NCBI GenBank assembly: GCA_964612065.1
Contig: CAZTCD010000038.1
Location: forward strand, 1-35,650
Direction of reading: 5' to 3'
DNA from: JAKFYM01 sp964612065
Lineage (GTDB): Bacteria > Bdellovibrionota > UBA1018 > CAIPTA01
DNA length: 35,650 nt
Part shown: in pieces, positions 23,725 through 32,616 of the stretch
Numbering within the stretch: position 1 is the first letter of the stretch
How the letters are laid out: each line of letters begins with the position of its first letter
Notes under the pieces: generated by a model
The model's input: the letters and a program-made list of their open reading frames with translations, nothing else
Told to the model about the DNA's origin: nothing
Database searches by the model: none
Program-made: the position numbers and the translations under genes

Positions 23725-25611
23725 TTAAAAATAATAACCTATGTCGAGCTGCGTCTCTTGATGGCGAAGAGCGATATTTTTTTCCGGAAGGAAATGCAGG
23801 TATGACGCACGAAGTTCCCAGCTTGGGCCAAAGGCAAAGGAGGTTCGGGCACGCAGCTGCGCTTTGGTTTTCTCGTCGACAGATCGGAAGAAATCCGTAT
23901 ACACCTCGCCAGCCAACTCCCATTTCCAGGCACTGAAGGGGCTCCACAGCAGGCCGGTTTCCAGTCCTTGCCGGAACCTGAAGTCCCCGGGAATTCCTCC
24001 GCCCGTTTCCGCCTTCAGCTTTCCCAAGGCGAAGAAAAGCGTGCCCGGCAGCAGTTCTGTGCTCAAGCCCGCACCACCTTCGAAGCGCCCCGCGTGGCAG
24101 GGATAGCAGCCTTCGTCTTTTAGGCCGTAGTAGCCAGCCTGAAATTTCCAGGAGAGAGGTTTCTCCATTGAAGTCCAGGGGCTGAGGGAGACAATCGACG
24201 CGATCTGCACCTCTTCCAGAAACAGCAAGCCGCTTTTGGGAATATAGCGCAACTTAAGGCCGAAGAGATCGATCTCAGAGAAGGGCGTAAAGCCTAGATC
24301 ATTGTTGAGGAGATCGTGGTAGGCGGGGCGGAAGTGGAGTTCTTGGAAGTAACGAAACGAATCAGTACCCTCCCTCCACGCTCCGCCGGAAGTGGCCACG
24401 CGGTTGGTGTAGTGGCCGAGATCGGGCCGGGAGGTGCCGGGAATCTCCGGCTCTTCCGGATCTCCTTCGGGAATCTTGGATCGAGCGATCAGGATCTTTT
24501 CAAAAATTTTCTGCTCTTCGGGCTTCAGGTGGCCGCTCGCCTTCTGTTTTCTATAGTAAAAATGAGAAATGGCCGCGCCATAAGCAGGAAGGCTTTTCAC
24601 TCCATCCGTTTCTCCTCGTATCAGGCCCTCATAGCTCTGCCGCTCTATGGTGGACAGATTCCGGTTTCTGGCCAGTGCTTTCTTGTAAAGCGACGGGCGG
24701 AAATGAACCGAACGCACGGCTCCCGGTACCTTGGCCACGGCTTTTACCGTTTCCGAGGGGATCACGTGCAGCCAGCCTTCGCTCAAATCCCAGTCGGCCC
24801 GGGCCACTTCGAGAAGGGAAAGCAGCTGATAGGAGCAGTTCGCAGTGAAAAAGTAGTAATCGAAGGTGGCATTCATCTCCAGCTCCCAGGTGTGGGCCAG
24901 GAGGCGCCTCGTCTGCTCGGCATCGAGATCGAGCTCGTATTCCCAGAGATCACGGCTCTCGGAATTATTATACTCGTTCACCTTCATATAGTAGGGGAGC
25001 ACGGTGAAGTGGCCGGCATAGCCACCGGTGAGACCGTTCCATACGAAGGCCGCGGAGTTCTCGTCTTCAGGCACGGCCGCGGCATAACTCAAGCCGTGAT
25101 CGAGAAGATCGATCTGCTTCCGGAATTTTCCGTCGGCCGAGCGTTGGTTTGAATTGATGCGGAGGAAGGTGTGCCCGAACATCGATCCTGGGTTGTAGGG
25201 ATAGGCCGCGGAAAAAACGAGAGTGGCGCCCACCGGGCGGAACTTTGCCATGAATTCCTCGAAAAGAGGGCAGGGCAGCTCCGGCGATTTCAACTCGAAC
25301 GCCTCTTTTAAAAAGCGGAATCTTTCCGGAAAGGCGCAGGGGGCGGGTTGCAGCTTTTTCGGATCGCGGCCGGCGAGCGTGCCTTTCTCAAAGGCTTCGA
25401 GCGTGGCGATCAATTCGGCTCGCGGGTCTTTTTTTCCGCGGGGGGAAAAAAAGAAACTGTCTCCCACCACATCGCTCTTTCCTCCGTGAAAATGGAGAAG
25501 GCGTTTCCAGTATTTCGACGAGGCAACGCGCTCAATCGTGGCTGTTTCCTGGGATGAGGATACAGCCTTGCTCGGTGAAAGCAGGGAGAGAAGCAGAAGA
25601 TAGAGCCACAT
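23725..25611 (-). CDS. Lnb-N periplasmic domain (DUF4105) outer-envelope protein
   Basis: A large protein (about 628 aa from ATG 25611) with a signal peptide (MWLYLLLLSLLSPSKA). Residues about 135-290 carry the DUF4105 motifs LVFSAAYPYNPGSMFGHTFLRI and FDYYFFTANCSYQLLSLLE, with His and Cys resembling a papain/NlpC-like site. The last 200 residues alternate hydrophobic and polar residues and end in IGYYF, typical of an outer-membrane beta-barrel or beta-rich C-terminus. The family is common in Bdellovibrio-like and Bacteroidetes genomes. It is divergent from the lipoprotein gene at 25686. Confidence 0.8.
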   Translation of the reverse strand: MWLYLLLLSLLSPSKAVSSSQETATIERVASSKYWKRLLHFHGGKSDVVGDSFFFSPRGKKDPRAELIATLEAFEKGTLAGRDPKKLQPAPCAFPERFRFLKEAFELKSPELPCPLFEEFMAKFRPVGATLVFSAAYPYNPGSMFGHTFLRINSNQRSADGKFRKQIDLLDHGLSYAAAVPEDENSAAFVWNGLTGGYAGHFTVLPYYMKVNEYNNSESRDLWEYELDLDAEQTRRLLAHTWELEMNATFDYYFFTANCSYQLLSLLEVARADWDLSEGWLHVIPSETVKAVAKVPGAVRSVHFRPSLYKKALARNRNLSTIERQSYEGLIRGETDGVKSLPAYGAAISHFYYRKQKASGHLKPEEQKIFEKILIARSKIPEGDPEEPEIPGTSRPDLGHYTNRVATSGGAWREGTDSFRYFQELHFRPAYHDLLNNDLGFTPFSEIDLFGLKLRYIPKSGLLFLEEVQIASIVSLSPWTSMEKPLSWKFQAGYYGLKDEGCYPCHAGRFEGGAGLSTELLPGTLFFALGKLKAETGGGIPGDFRFRQGLETGLLWSPFSAWKWELAGEVYTDFFRSVDEKTKAQLRARTSFAFGPSWELRASYLHFLPEKNIALRHQETQLDIGYYF

Positions 25612-25685
25612 GAGTTGGCCGGAGCCTAACAATTGTTTTGCGTATAAGGGAAGGGGATTTACATTGGCGGGAGGGAGTAGGTTTT

Positions 25686-26246
25686 ATGCGAGTTGTCTTC
25701 CCGAAATGGCTGTTTTTATGCGCCTGCGTACTGTTCTCGTGTTCCACCTCTCCCTACCGCAGCCCGGGAGAGTACTTTGGCGGCAGCCTGCTGGGGCCCG
25801 GAGCCTACCTGCAGGACGTGAAGGCCGAGGGCTGGGAAAAGAAAGAACTGCACTTTCAGTGCATCTTTCAGCGCCGGCCCACGGGTGTGATGGTAACGGG
25901 ACTCACAGAATCAGGTTCGCCGATCTTCCGGGTTAAAGATTCCCTTGGCGCAAATGCCAGGCCGTCCGTGGAGATCATGGGAAAGGCGATGGAGGCCCAC
26001 CGGGAAAGGCTCTTCACCTTCTTCGAAGGGTTTCGTGCTTTATTGATCCTCAACGATAAGCCCGCGCTGCCGAACGATCTGGTGCGGGAGCGCTGGCCAG
26101 ATCGCAGGCCGAAGCGCCTCTCCCCCCGCGATGGCCTGGATCTTTACGTAGACGAGTTCGACTGGGACGGCCATGCCTACAAGCTCACCCTCCAGACCCC
26201 AACCTGGAAAGCCAGGATCAGCCTGAGGGAATACACCACGGAGTAG
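25686..26246 (+). CDS. lipoprotein, possibly DUF3261/LolB-like
   Basis: A 186-aa protein from ATG 25686 with lipobox LFSC (Cys19). The mature part is beta-rich (LHFQCIFQRRPTGVMVTGLTESGSPIFRVK, then GLDLYVDEFDWDGHAYKLTLQTP), reminiscent of the lipid-binding half-barrel of LolB/DUF3261 proteins. This family link is tentative. The stop is 4 bp from the convergent FAD-Rieske gene stop. Confidence 0.65.
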   Translation: MRVVFPKWLFLCACVLFSCSTSPYRSPGEYFGGSLLGPGAYLQDVKAEGWEKKELHFQCIFQRRPTGVMVTGLTESGSPIFRVKDSLGANARPSVEIMGKAMEAHRERLFTFFEGFRALLILNDKPALPNDLVRERWPDRRPKRLSPRDGLDLYVDEFDWDGHAYKLTLQTPTWKARISLREYTTE

Positions 26247-26250
26247 GGGG

Positions 26251-27813
26251 TCAGGCTGAGGCGATATCCGTTTCTCTCACGGTGGTGTCGGGAATCGGTT
26301 TCAGGCCGTGCGGGGCCGGGCCGTGGATCACCTTGCCCCTGCGGTCGAATCTGGAACCGTGGCATGGGCAGTCCCAGGTTTTTTCCAGCGAGTTCCAGCG
26401 CACGATTCCTCCGAGGTGAGGGCACACGGCTGAGAAAAGATGCACTCTTTGGTGGTGGTCTTTATAGGCGGCGATTTTCGAGATTCCATCGCGAAGCACG
26501 GCTCCTTCTCCGGAAGGAATATCCTGAATGGAAACCACATCTCCGGAGCTGATCCAGTCGGTATAGGGAAGGGTGCTTTGCGTGGTCTCCGCCACGAAGG
26601 CGGGAAACGCGCGAAAATTCACCCTCGACGGTTCGTAAACAGAAGCCCAGGGGCTGGCCACACCGTTCACGAGATCGCGGATCAGCAGCCCTGCGATGGT
26701 TCCGTGGGTGAGGCCGTTTCCGGAATCCCCGGTTATGATGAATACATTGTCGGAATCGTTCGGATTGCGGCCGATATAAGCAACTCCGTCGTGGCTCTCC
26801 AGTATCTCCCCGCTCCAGCGGTAAAGAATCCTTCCTTTTACCCCCATGCGATCGGAAGCCCATCTCACCAGATGGGCCCACTGCGCTCCCTCTTCTTCGT
26901 TCTGCCCCGTACGATGATCTTCCCCCCCCACCAAAAGGAGGGGAACGCCGCCGGGGCTCCGGCAGGTGCGCACGTAGTGGTAAGGATCTTCCGTGTCCCA
27001 GTAGAGAGAGTGATCCATGCGCTCATTCTCGATTTCAATGCCCACCACATAGGTTTGGTAGGCTGCCATCTTGGAGTGCACGGCGATGCGATCATTGAAA
27101 GGCACGTTCGCCGCCACTACGATGGCTTCGCATCGCACATTCCAGCCGCGGCTGGTTTCCACAAGCGCTTCCTGTCCGCCTTCGAGATGGACAGCCTCTG
27201 TATTGGAAAACACCCGGCCCCCCAATTTCTGCAAGGCAAGGATCAGGCCTCGGACGTATTTTCCCGGATGTAAGCGGGCCTGCCCGGGAAAAATCAGGCA
27301 GGGGCCGCAATGCAGCAGGCGGGACTGGCTGTCGGTGATGAGGTCGACATCCCGAAGCCCCGCCTCGTGGCAGGCGTGGAGCTCTTTCTGCAGATCTGCA
27401 AGATCGTGATCCTGGCCCGTGATCAGATAGCCGTTCACCCTTTCAAATTCGCATTCGATTTTTTCTTTCCGGATGATGCGTTCGATTTCCTCTATGGCCT
27501 TTGTGTGGCTCGCGGCGATGCTTTTGGACCCCGCTTTCCCGTGCCACCGTTGAAGTTCGAAATAGCGGTGGCCGAGGCTGTTGCTTAGATGGCCGGTGGA
27601 AAAGAGCGTTTCACCGGAAAAGGCGTCGCCGCGATCGAGCACCACCACCGGCCGCCCGCATTCTGCCAGGAGATAAGCCGTGGTTAGGCCGGAGATGCCG
27701 GCTCCGATTACGCATATCTCGGCGCTCTCATGGCCCTGCAGGTGTTCCAGGAAGGGTTTGCGTTCTTCCTGCCAAAGCGAGCTGGATTCCTGCGGCGAAT
27801 ATTCCATGGGCAT
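26251..27813 (-). CDS. FAD-dependent oxidoreductase with C-terminal Rieske domain
   Basis: A 520-aa protein. Residues about 32-60 hold the dinucleotide-binding motif VIGAGISGLTTAYLLAECGRPVVVLDRG of the DAO family. The C-terminal ~90 residues form a Rieske [2Fe-2S] domain with ligands CPHLGG and CPCHGSRFD. The fusion of a DAO dehydrogenase with a Rieske centre is a known architecture; the physiological substrate is not established and cannot be read here. It lies just downstream of the hemerythrin gene (5 bp), so the two are probably co-transcribed, with the hemerythrin gene first. The start is ATG 27813 or 27807. Confidence 0.9.
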   Translation of the reverse strand: MPMEYSPQESSSLWQEERKPFLEHLQGHESAEICVIGAGISGLTTAYLLAECGRPVVVLDRGDAFSGETLFSTGHLSNSLGHRYFELQRWHGKAGSKSIAASHTKAIEEIERIIRKEKIECEFERVNGYLITGQDHDLADLQKELHACHEAGLRDVDLITDSQSRLLHCGPCLIFPGQARLHPGKYVRGLILALQKLGGRVFSNTEAVHLEGGQEALVETSRGWNVRCEAIVVAANVPFNDRIAVHSKMAAYQTYVVGIEIENERMDHSLYWDTEDPYHYVRTCRSPGGVPLLLVGGEDHRTGQNEEEGAQWAHLVRWASDRMGVKGRILYRWSGEILESHDGVAYIGRNPNDSDNVFIITGDSGNGLTHGTIAGLLIRDLVNGVASPWASVYEPSRVNFRAFPAFVAETTQSTLPYTDWISSGDVVSIQDIPSGEGAVLRDGISKIAAYKDHHQRVHLFSAVCPHLGGIVRWNSLEKTWDCPCHGSRFDRRGKVIHGPAPHGLKPIPDTTVRETDIASA

Positions 27814-27818
27814 TGTCC

Positions 27819-28331
27819 TCAGGAAAAAAAGGCCTCTAGGGGCGGGTTTACCGGCCGCTCGAAAGGCACGCGGTAACGGCCCCCTCGTTCGCTTCTCTTG
27901 ATTTCCGCCGGTGGCATCAAGGTGCGGTAAAGCGAGGCGAGTTCTTCGCTGGCTGATGCAGGCAGGTGCTCTCTGAGTTCGGGAAAAAGCGTATCCTCTT
28001 CCTCGTCGAGGTGGGAAACCAGCATCTGGCAGAAAACCCGGGCCCTTGCCTGCCAGAGCTCCTGGTGCGTGGATCTTCTGGCCTTTTCCGCCATGGCCAG
28101 CGTAGCTTCGTGCTCCTCAAGGCTTTCCAGCATCCTTGCCTTGAATGCCCGCTTTTTTCTCGCGTATTCGTACAAGCTGCGTTCCTCGGCACGTGTATGC
28201 GCTCTCACCAGAGGAAGAAGCTCCCGGAAGGCGTTCTTTCTCGCTCGGGAGCCAAGCTCTTTGGATAGTACCCTGTCGACGAGTTCCCTCAGCCTACGGT
28301 GGTCCCGGATGATCTCGTTGATGATGTCCAC
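27819..28331 (-). CDS. hemerythrin HHE-domain protein
   Basis: A 170-aa protein from GTG 28331, chosen because GGAGG lies 7 nt upstream and the domain begins at once. It has the HHE pattern: IIRDHRRLRELVD, RAHTRAEERSLYEY, LEEHEATLA and SHLDEEEDTLFPEL, giving the His/Glu/Asp ligands for a di-iron centre. Family members sense or store oxygen or nitric oxide or repair iron centres. Co-transcription with the FAD-Rieske protein suggests a redox or nitrosative stress unit (inference). Confidence 0.88.
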   Translation of the reverse strand: MDIINEIIRDHRRLRELVDRVLSKELGSRARKNAFRELLPLVRAHTRAEERSLYEYARKKRAFKARMLESLEEHEATLAMAEKARRSTHQELWQARARVFCQMLVSHLDEEEDTLFPELREHLPASASEELASLYRTLMPPAEIKRSERGGRYRVPFERPVNPPLEAFFS

Positions 28332-28464
28332 AGAGGAGCCTCCTTTCCAGGTTCTTTCCCTGGAAAAGAAGCAATACGGGGGCCAAGCCGCAGCAAATAG
28401 TAGCGGTGATTGGCACTCGCTCTGGCGGATCAGCTCCGGCAATTTGCCCCGGTGGGGGCAGGGA

Positions 28465-29088
28465 TTAATTTTCCGTGATCTCGATCAGAACGCTTTTGCG
28501 CCCGTAGCGGCGGATATTTTCCTGCACAAGAAGGAAAAGCCACTCCGCATTTCCGGGATGCTGACGAATGCAACCGCCAGATCCGCGGCGGCCGAGATTC
28601 CGGATGTTCGCTCCGTAGGTGGCGTGTAGGTAGATTCCGCCTACGAATTGAATCGCCCGGTGCATGGGAGCGTTTTCGTAAAGGCTGGAATAATGCTCCC
28701 AGTGCATCACGCCCGGATGGCGGCGACCCGTGGGAGTGTGGGCGATACGGCAACCGGCCGGAGGGCATTTCTTCCCTTCCGATCCGGTGGATACCGGATA
28801 GTGGTGGGCCAGCTGGCCGTTACGGTAAACCCAAAGGTGCTGGCGGGCTTTGCTCACGTAAATGTAAACCTTGTAGGATCTCGCGTCCTGCGCGCTGGTT
28901 TCTTCCGCGTCCACATCGGCAAAATCCAGTTCCTCGGTTCCGGAGGCGAGCATGTCGGAATAAATTTCCTCGGGGCTCAGGATGTCGGTGAGTTCCACCT
29001 GCCCTTCCGGGAGAGTGGGAAATGTTTCCTGGGCGAAGGCAGGCGTGCAGAGGGCCAGCAGCAGCGCCGGCAAGCGTAGGAGTTTCAT
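28465..29088 (-). CDS. L,D-transpeptidase (YkuD) with signal peptide
   Basis: A 207-aa protein with a signal peptide (MKLLRLPALLLALCTPAFA), a linker, and a YkuD domain: YIYVSKARQHLWVYRNGQL, PVSTGSEGKKCPPAGC, then YLHATYGANIRNLGRRGSGGCIR containing His155 and catalytic Cys173. Such enzymes form 3-3 crosslinks or attach lipoproteins to peptidoglycan. Two extra Cys (108, 113) in the loop may form a disulfide. ATG 29088 is preceded by GAGGA. Confidence 0.9.
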   Translation of the reverse strand: MKLLRLPALLLALCTPAFAQETFPTLPEGQVELTDILSPEEIYSDMLASGTEELDFADVDAEETSAQDARSYKVYIYVSKARQHLWVYRNGQLAHHYPVSTGSEGKKCPPAGCRIAHTPTGRRHPGVMHWEHYSSLYENAPMHRAIQFVGGIYLHATYGANIRNLGRRGSGGCIRQHPGNAEWLFLLVQENIRRYGRKSVLIEITEN

Positions 29089-29188
29089 CGGGTCCTCATG
29101 ATTCGGTTTTATTGGTGAAGCCTCGAAGCGTTTCGGGGCCGTCCCTGGATATCAGCTGAGAAAAGGAGGGGCAAGTCTTTCGGTGGGC

Positions 29189-30355
29189 CTATGCTTGCTG
29201 AAGGATTGCGCTCTGCGGCGTTTGCAGTCTTTGCACGTTCAATAGATCGGTTTTCTCTCCCACTTCCGCCCTTTTCCAGATTTCTCCACGGGAGGCGGAA
29301 AGGAAGAACTCCGTTTCGGGGGTTGCCTTCGAGCGTTGCACGCGCACGGGCACTTTTCCCTCTTTCGTGCAAAGGCGGCATTCCACTTGCCCTTTGCGTT
29401 CCATGCGCTGGCTCACGATCCTCCAGCCTTCTTCCAGTGCCGAGTGAATAGTTCCGCTGGCGCTGAACAGGGCGTAGGAAAAAAGGAGGCTTTCTTTTCT
29501 CAATCCGGCTCCGGAGCCGAGCTCGTTCAGCCAGGCCGGAAAATCGCACTGCACTTCTTCGTGGCACCAATCGCGGGGATCTTTCAGGGCCCCACAAGGG
29601 CGCGCATCGAGGCAGGGAAGCAGTACCCGGGCCTTCTCTTTCTGGAGGTGATCCTTGATCGTGGCGAGCTCCCTGGAGCTGTCGCGGCTGCCGGGCTCGA
29701 TCAACAGCAGGAAACGAGCCTTTCCATCCGCGCGCTCCAGGAGATCCAGCTCGTGAAGCAGGGCGCGGAGATTTCTTTCTCGCTCTTCGACATCTTTCCA
29801 GATTTCCGCCACGGAATTCATGAAGCTCACATGCGTGGGACGCAGCCGTTTCACCAGGGCCAAAGGATCCTCGCGGCCGGCGAGAAAGCTGGAGGGCAGG
29901 GGAAGGGGGTGGCCGGAGGTAAGGCTCTGAGCGAGCCTTTGAAAAGCTGGGGACTGGTCCCAGCCAGTGAACGCCGCCTTTTTTTTCCTCTGCAGGCACC
30001 ACCAGGCCACTCCCCACCAGGCGGTGCCGGGGCCTGTGCCTAGATCCAGCCATTTGCTCTCGGCGTCCGGCATGGGATCGAGGCCCAGGAGAAAAGCTTC
30101 TTCCAGAATCAGCGCGGGCTTCAGGCAATTGGCGGGAAGGTAATAGGAGGCATAGGCTTCGGCCTCTTCACGCTGAAAGGAATAGTGGGAGCTCTGCTCC
30201 TCCTGCCCGCGCCCCTTGGCCAGCCGGGGCCAGAGCTTTTTCAGCGCCTCCTGCCTGCGCTTCAGTAGTTTGCTTCGGTCTCCCGCCCAAAGAGCTTTTT
30301 CGAGCGGCGCTCCCATCTCAGGAGGAAACAAAATGGATCCAGGAGCATAGAACAT
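29189..30355 (-). CDS. Rsm22-like SAM-dependent rRNA methyltransferase family protein
   Basis: A 388-aa protein from ATG 30355 (an upstream frame extension lies inside phoR). It has the SAM-binding motif SKWLDLGTGPGTAWWGVAWWC, a FLLLIEPGSRDSSRELATI strand, and the Rsm22-type Cys cluster CLDARPCGALKDPRDWCHEEV that may bind an iron-sulfur cluster. Rsm22 relatives act in small ribosomal subunit assembly in mitochondria; the bacterial role is unclear. Its ATG overlaps the phoR stop by one base (TGATG), so the gene is translationally coupled to the phosphate two-component genes. Confidence 0.8.
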   Translation of the reverse strand: MFYAPGSILFPPEMGAPLEKALWAGDRSKLLKRRQEALKKLWPRLAKGRGQEEQSSHYSFQREEAEAYASYYLPANCLKPALILEEAFLLGLDPMPDAESKWLDLGTGPGTAWWGVAWWCLQRKKKAAFTGWDQSPAFQRLAQSLTSGHPLPLPSSFLAGREDPLALVKRLRPTHVSFMNSVAEIWKDVEERERNLRALLHELDLLERADGKARFLLLIEPGSRDSSRELATIKDHLQKEKARVLLPCLDARPCGALKDPRDWCHEEVQCDFPAWLNELGSGAGLRKESLLFSYALFSASGTIHSALEEGWRIVSQRMERKGQVECRLCTKEGKVPVRVQRSKATPETEFFLSASRGEIWKRAEVGEKTDLLNVQRLQTPQSAILQQA

Positions 30356-31806
30356 CAGCCGTAGCGCCCGCGGGGGAATACGCAAACGAAATCCGCGCCT
30401 CGTCCTGCCGGATTCGTCCGGAGCAGCACTTTGCCGCCATGGCGCTGCATGATGTGTTTCACGATCGCCAGCCCGAGGCCGGTGCCGCCCTGGTCGCGCG
30501 CGCGGGAGCTGTCCACGCGGTAGAAGCGCTCGAATACACGCCCATGGTGCTCCACGGGTATGCCGGGGCCGTTGTCGAAAACCCGCAGCTGGATTTCACC
30601 GTCGATCTCCGCCCATTCCACGCCGATCTTTCCGCCGGCGGGCACATATTTGAGCGCGTTCTCCAGCAGGTTTTGCAGCACTTGTTCCACACGCTTCGGG
30701 TCTGCCGAGAGCAGCGGTGTGTGCACTTCCACTTTTATCTCGTGGTTCTTCTCTTTTCGCAGGGGTTCCACTCCGGCAATCACCCGCGCCGAGAGGTCTT
30801 CCAGCTTGATCTCCTGGCGGTCGAGGTCCACGCCGGATTCCAGGGAGGACAGATTCAGAAGGTCATGCACCAGAGCAATGAGGCGATCGGTATTTCGCTC
30901 GATCGTTTCGAGATAGCGGAAGGCGGGAGCATCGTGGGGCACATCCATCTTCAGGGTTTGAGCGAATCCTTTGATGGAGGTGAGGGGGCTGCGAAGCTCG
31001 TGGGAAACGTTGGCCACGAAATCGATTCGCACCTGGTCCATGCGCCGGATATCGGTGAGGTCGTGGAATACCGCGATCGCGCCATAAATCTCATCGGTGT
31101 CCTTGCGAAGCGGGGCGAGCGAGATGGAAAAGTGCCGAGAGCTTGCCTCGCCTTTCAGGCGGAAATGGGTGGTAACCTGGCGAGGAGTGCCTTCTTTCAG
31201 GGTGAGGCGAAAACCCTCAAGCACGTCGGGGTTGCGGAGGAAATCGGAAATGCGCCCGCCCTTCACGCGGCCCTCTCCGAAGAGCACGGCAAACTTCGTG
31301 TTGAAGAAGAGCATATTGCCGGTGCGGTCTACGGCAGCCACGGCCTCCGTAAGGGCGCTCATCACGGTTTCGCCCTGCTGCCTTTCCATGGAGAGAGAGG
31401 AGTCACGGTTCTGGAGCTCGCGGCCGATCTTATGAAGAGTGGATTCGAGATCACTCCATTCGCTTGGCTCTTCCACATCGCCGGTTTCTTCGTCGTGGGA
31501 AGTGGAGAAGTCCCGCTTTTGGATCGAGCGGGCCTTTACGAGGATGCGCCCGAGCGGCAGAACCAGGCGGTAGCCTGAAAGCATAGCCAGGCCCACGATG
31601 GCCGATACCAGCACCACCGCCAGCACGAGAAGGGCGCGGTCCAGAAGCGGGAGCACCTCTTCCGCTCCGGCCATAGAAAGAGACACGCTGAGGAATCCGC
31701 GAACGGCCAGAAGGCTGAGAGCCACAATAGGAATCAGCAGCGCCTGCAGGAACAGAAAGCGCAGAAACAAATGCTTGGGAAAATAATTCGGGCGCAAAAA
31801 TGGCAT
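30355..31806 (-). CDS. phoR: PhoR-like phosphate-sensing histidine kinase
   Basis: A 483-aa protein with two membrane segments (residues about 13-38 and 58-78), a HAMP-like linker, a PAS domain (about 145-250), HisKA with the phosphorylation site His269 (VSHELRSPLTS) and a HATPase domain with N383 (LLENALKYV), DNGPGI (411) and GTGLGL (441). There is almost no periplasmic domain, as usual for PhoR, which senses phosphate status through PhoU and the Pst transporter. It follows phoB by 77 bp and overlaps the Rsm22-like gene. No pst genes are in the window, so the specificity rests on the phoU-phoB context. Confidence 0.88.
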   Translation of the reverse strand: MPFLRPNYFPKHLFLRFLFLQALLIPIVALSLLAVRGFLSVSLSMAGAEEVLPLLDRALLVLAVVLVSAIVGLAMLSGYRLVLPLGRILVKARSIQKRDFSTSHDEETGDVEEPSEWSDLESTLHKIGRELQNRDSSLSMERQQGETVMSALTEAVAAVDRTGNMLFFNTKFAVLFGEGRVKGGRISDFLRNPDVLEGFRLTLKEGTPRQVTTHFRLKGEASSRHFSISLAPLRKDTDEIYGAIAVFHDLTDIRRMDQVRIDFVANVSHELRSPLTSIKGFAQTLKMDVPHDAPAFRYLETIERNTDRLIALVHDLLNLSSLESGVDLDRQEIKLEDLSARVIAGVEPLRKEKNHEIKVEVHTPLLSADPKRVEQVLQNLLENALKYVPAGGKIGVEWAEIDGEIQLRVFDNGPGIPVEHHGRVFERFYRVDSSRARDQGGTGLGLAIVKHIMQRHGGKVLLRTNPAGRGADFVCVFPRGRYG

Positions 31807-31883
31807 TGGTTGCAGCAGCCCGATTCACCCGCCGAATTTGCAGGGCCAGGTATTATGCCAGGCCCTCAATGCTTTGGAAAAAA

Positions 31884-32564
31884 TCAGGACTTATGCGCGA
31901 TACGGTAACCCACGCCCCTCACGGTCTCAATCAGATCCGCAGCTTCGCCCAGCTTTTTACGCAGGCCAAAAACATGGGTGTCGATGGCGCGTTCCACCAC
32001 AGACACTCCGCCACCCTGAACCTCGGAGATCAGCTGATCTCGGGTGAGCACGCGGCCCTGATTCTGCGCCAGGGTAACCAGCAGCTTGAATTCGTAAGGG
32101 GTGAGGGAAATGGCCTGTCCATTCAGGCGGGCCTCGTGGGCGGCTTCGTCGATTTGCAGCGGGCCCATGGTAAGGGCGGCGTCTTTCCGGTCCATGCGGC
32201 GGAGCAGGGCCCTGGCCCTTGCCATGAGCACGGAAAGCTCAAAAGGTTTCACGAGATAGTCGTCGGCTCCGGATTCGAGTCCCAGTACCAGATCAGAGCT
32301 GGCGCCTTTGGCGGTCACCATCAAAACGGCTACCTGCTCGTGGTCCTTGCTCTTTCTCACTTCGCGCACGATCTCGAGACCGCTTTTTTCCGGAAGCATC
32401 CAATCGAGTACCAAAAGGTTATAATGATGATTCTCGATCTTCTGCAGGGCGTCAGATCCATTGGCGGTGGCATCCACCTGGTAGCCCTCTCTGGTGAGGT
32501 GCAGCACGATCAGGTCGCGGATGTCGTTCTCGTCTTCTACCACGAGCACTTTGGCGTTACGCAT
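31884..32564 (-). CDS. phoB: PhoB-like response regulator
   Basis: A 226-aa OmpR/PhoB-type regulator. The receiver has the acidic pair EDEND (residues 10-14), phospho-acceptor Asp54 (LVLDWMLP) and Lys106 (YLVKPFE). The winged helix ends with VDVF-like FGLRKKLGEAADLIETVRGVGYRI. ATG 32564 is chosen over an upstream frame extension because AGGAGG lies 4 nt before it. It lies between phoU and phoR in a minus-strand operon. Confidence 0.92.
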   Translation of the reverse strand: MRNAKVLVVEDENDIRDLIVLHLTREGYQVDATANGSDALQKIENHHYNLLVLDWMLPEKSGLEIVREVRKSKDHEQVAVLMVTAKGASSDLVLGLESGADDYLVKPFELSVLMARARALLRRMDRKDAALTMGPLQIDEAAHEARLNGQAISLTPYEFKLLVTLAQNQGRVLTRDQLISEVQGGGVSVVERAIDTHVFGLRKKLGEAADLIETVRGVGYRIAHKS

Positions 32565-32616
32565 TTGGCCTCCTATCCGGGATGCGGGAGAGAGGAAAGG
32601 GTTAGGACGCTGGCTG

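Noticed and set aside
29115..29145. Terminator after the Rsm22-like gene
   Set aside because: A GCCTCGAA/TTCGGGGC stem is present but no T run follows on either strand.
29109..30128. 339-aa minus-strand frame rich in Arg/Pro
   Set aside because: Out-of-frame shadow of the Rsm22-like gene, with high-GC third-position composition typical of shadows.
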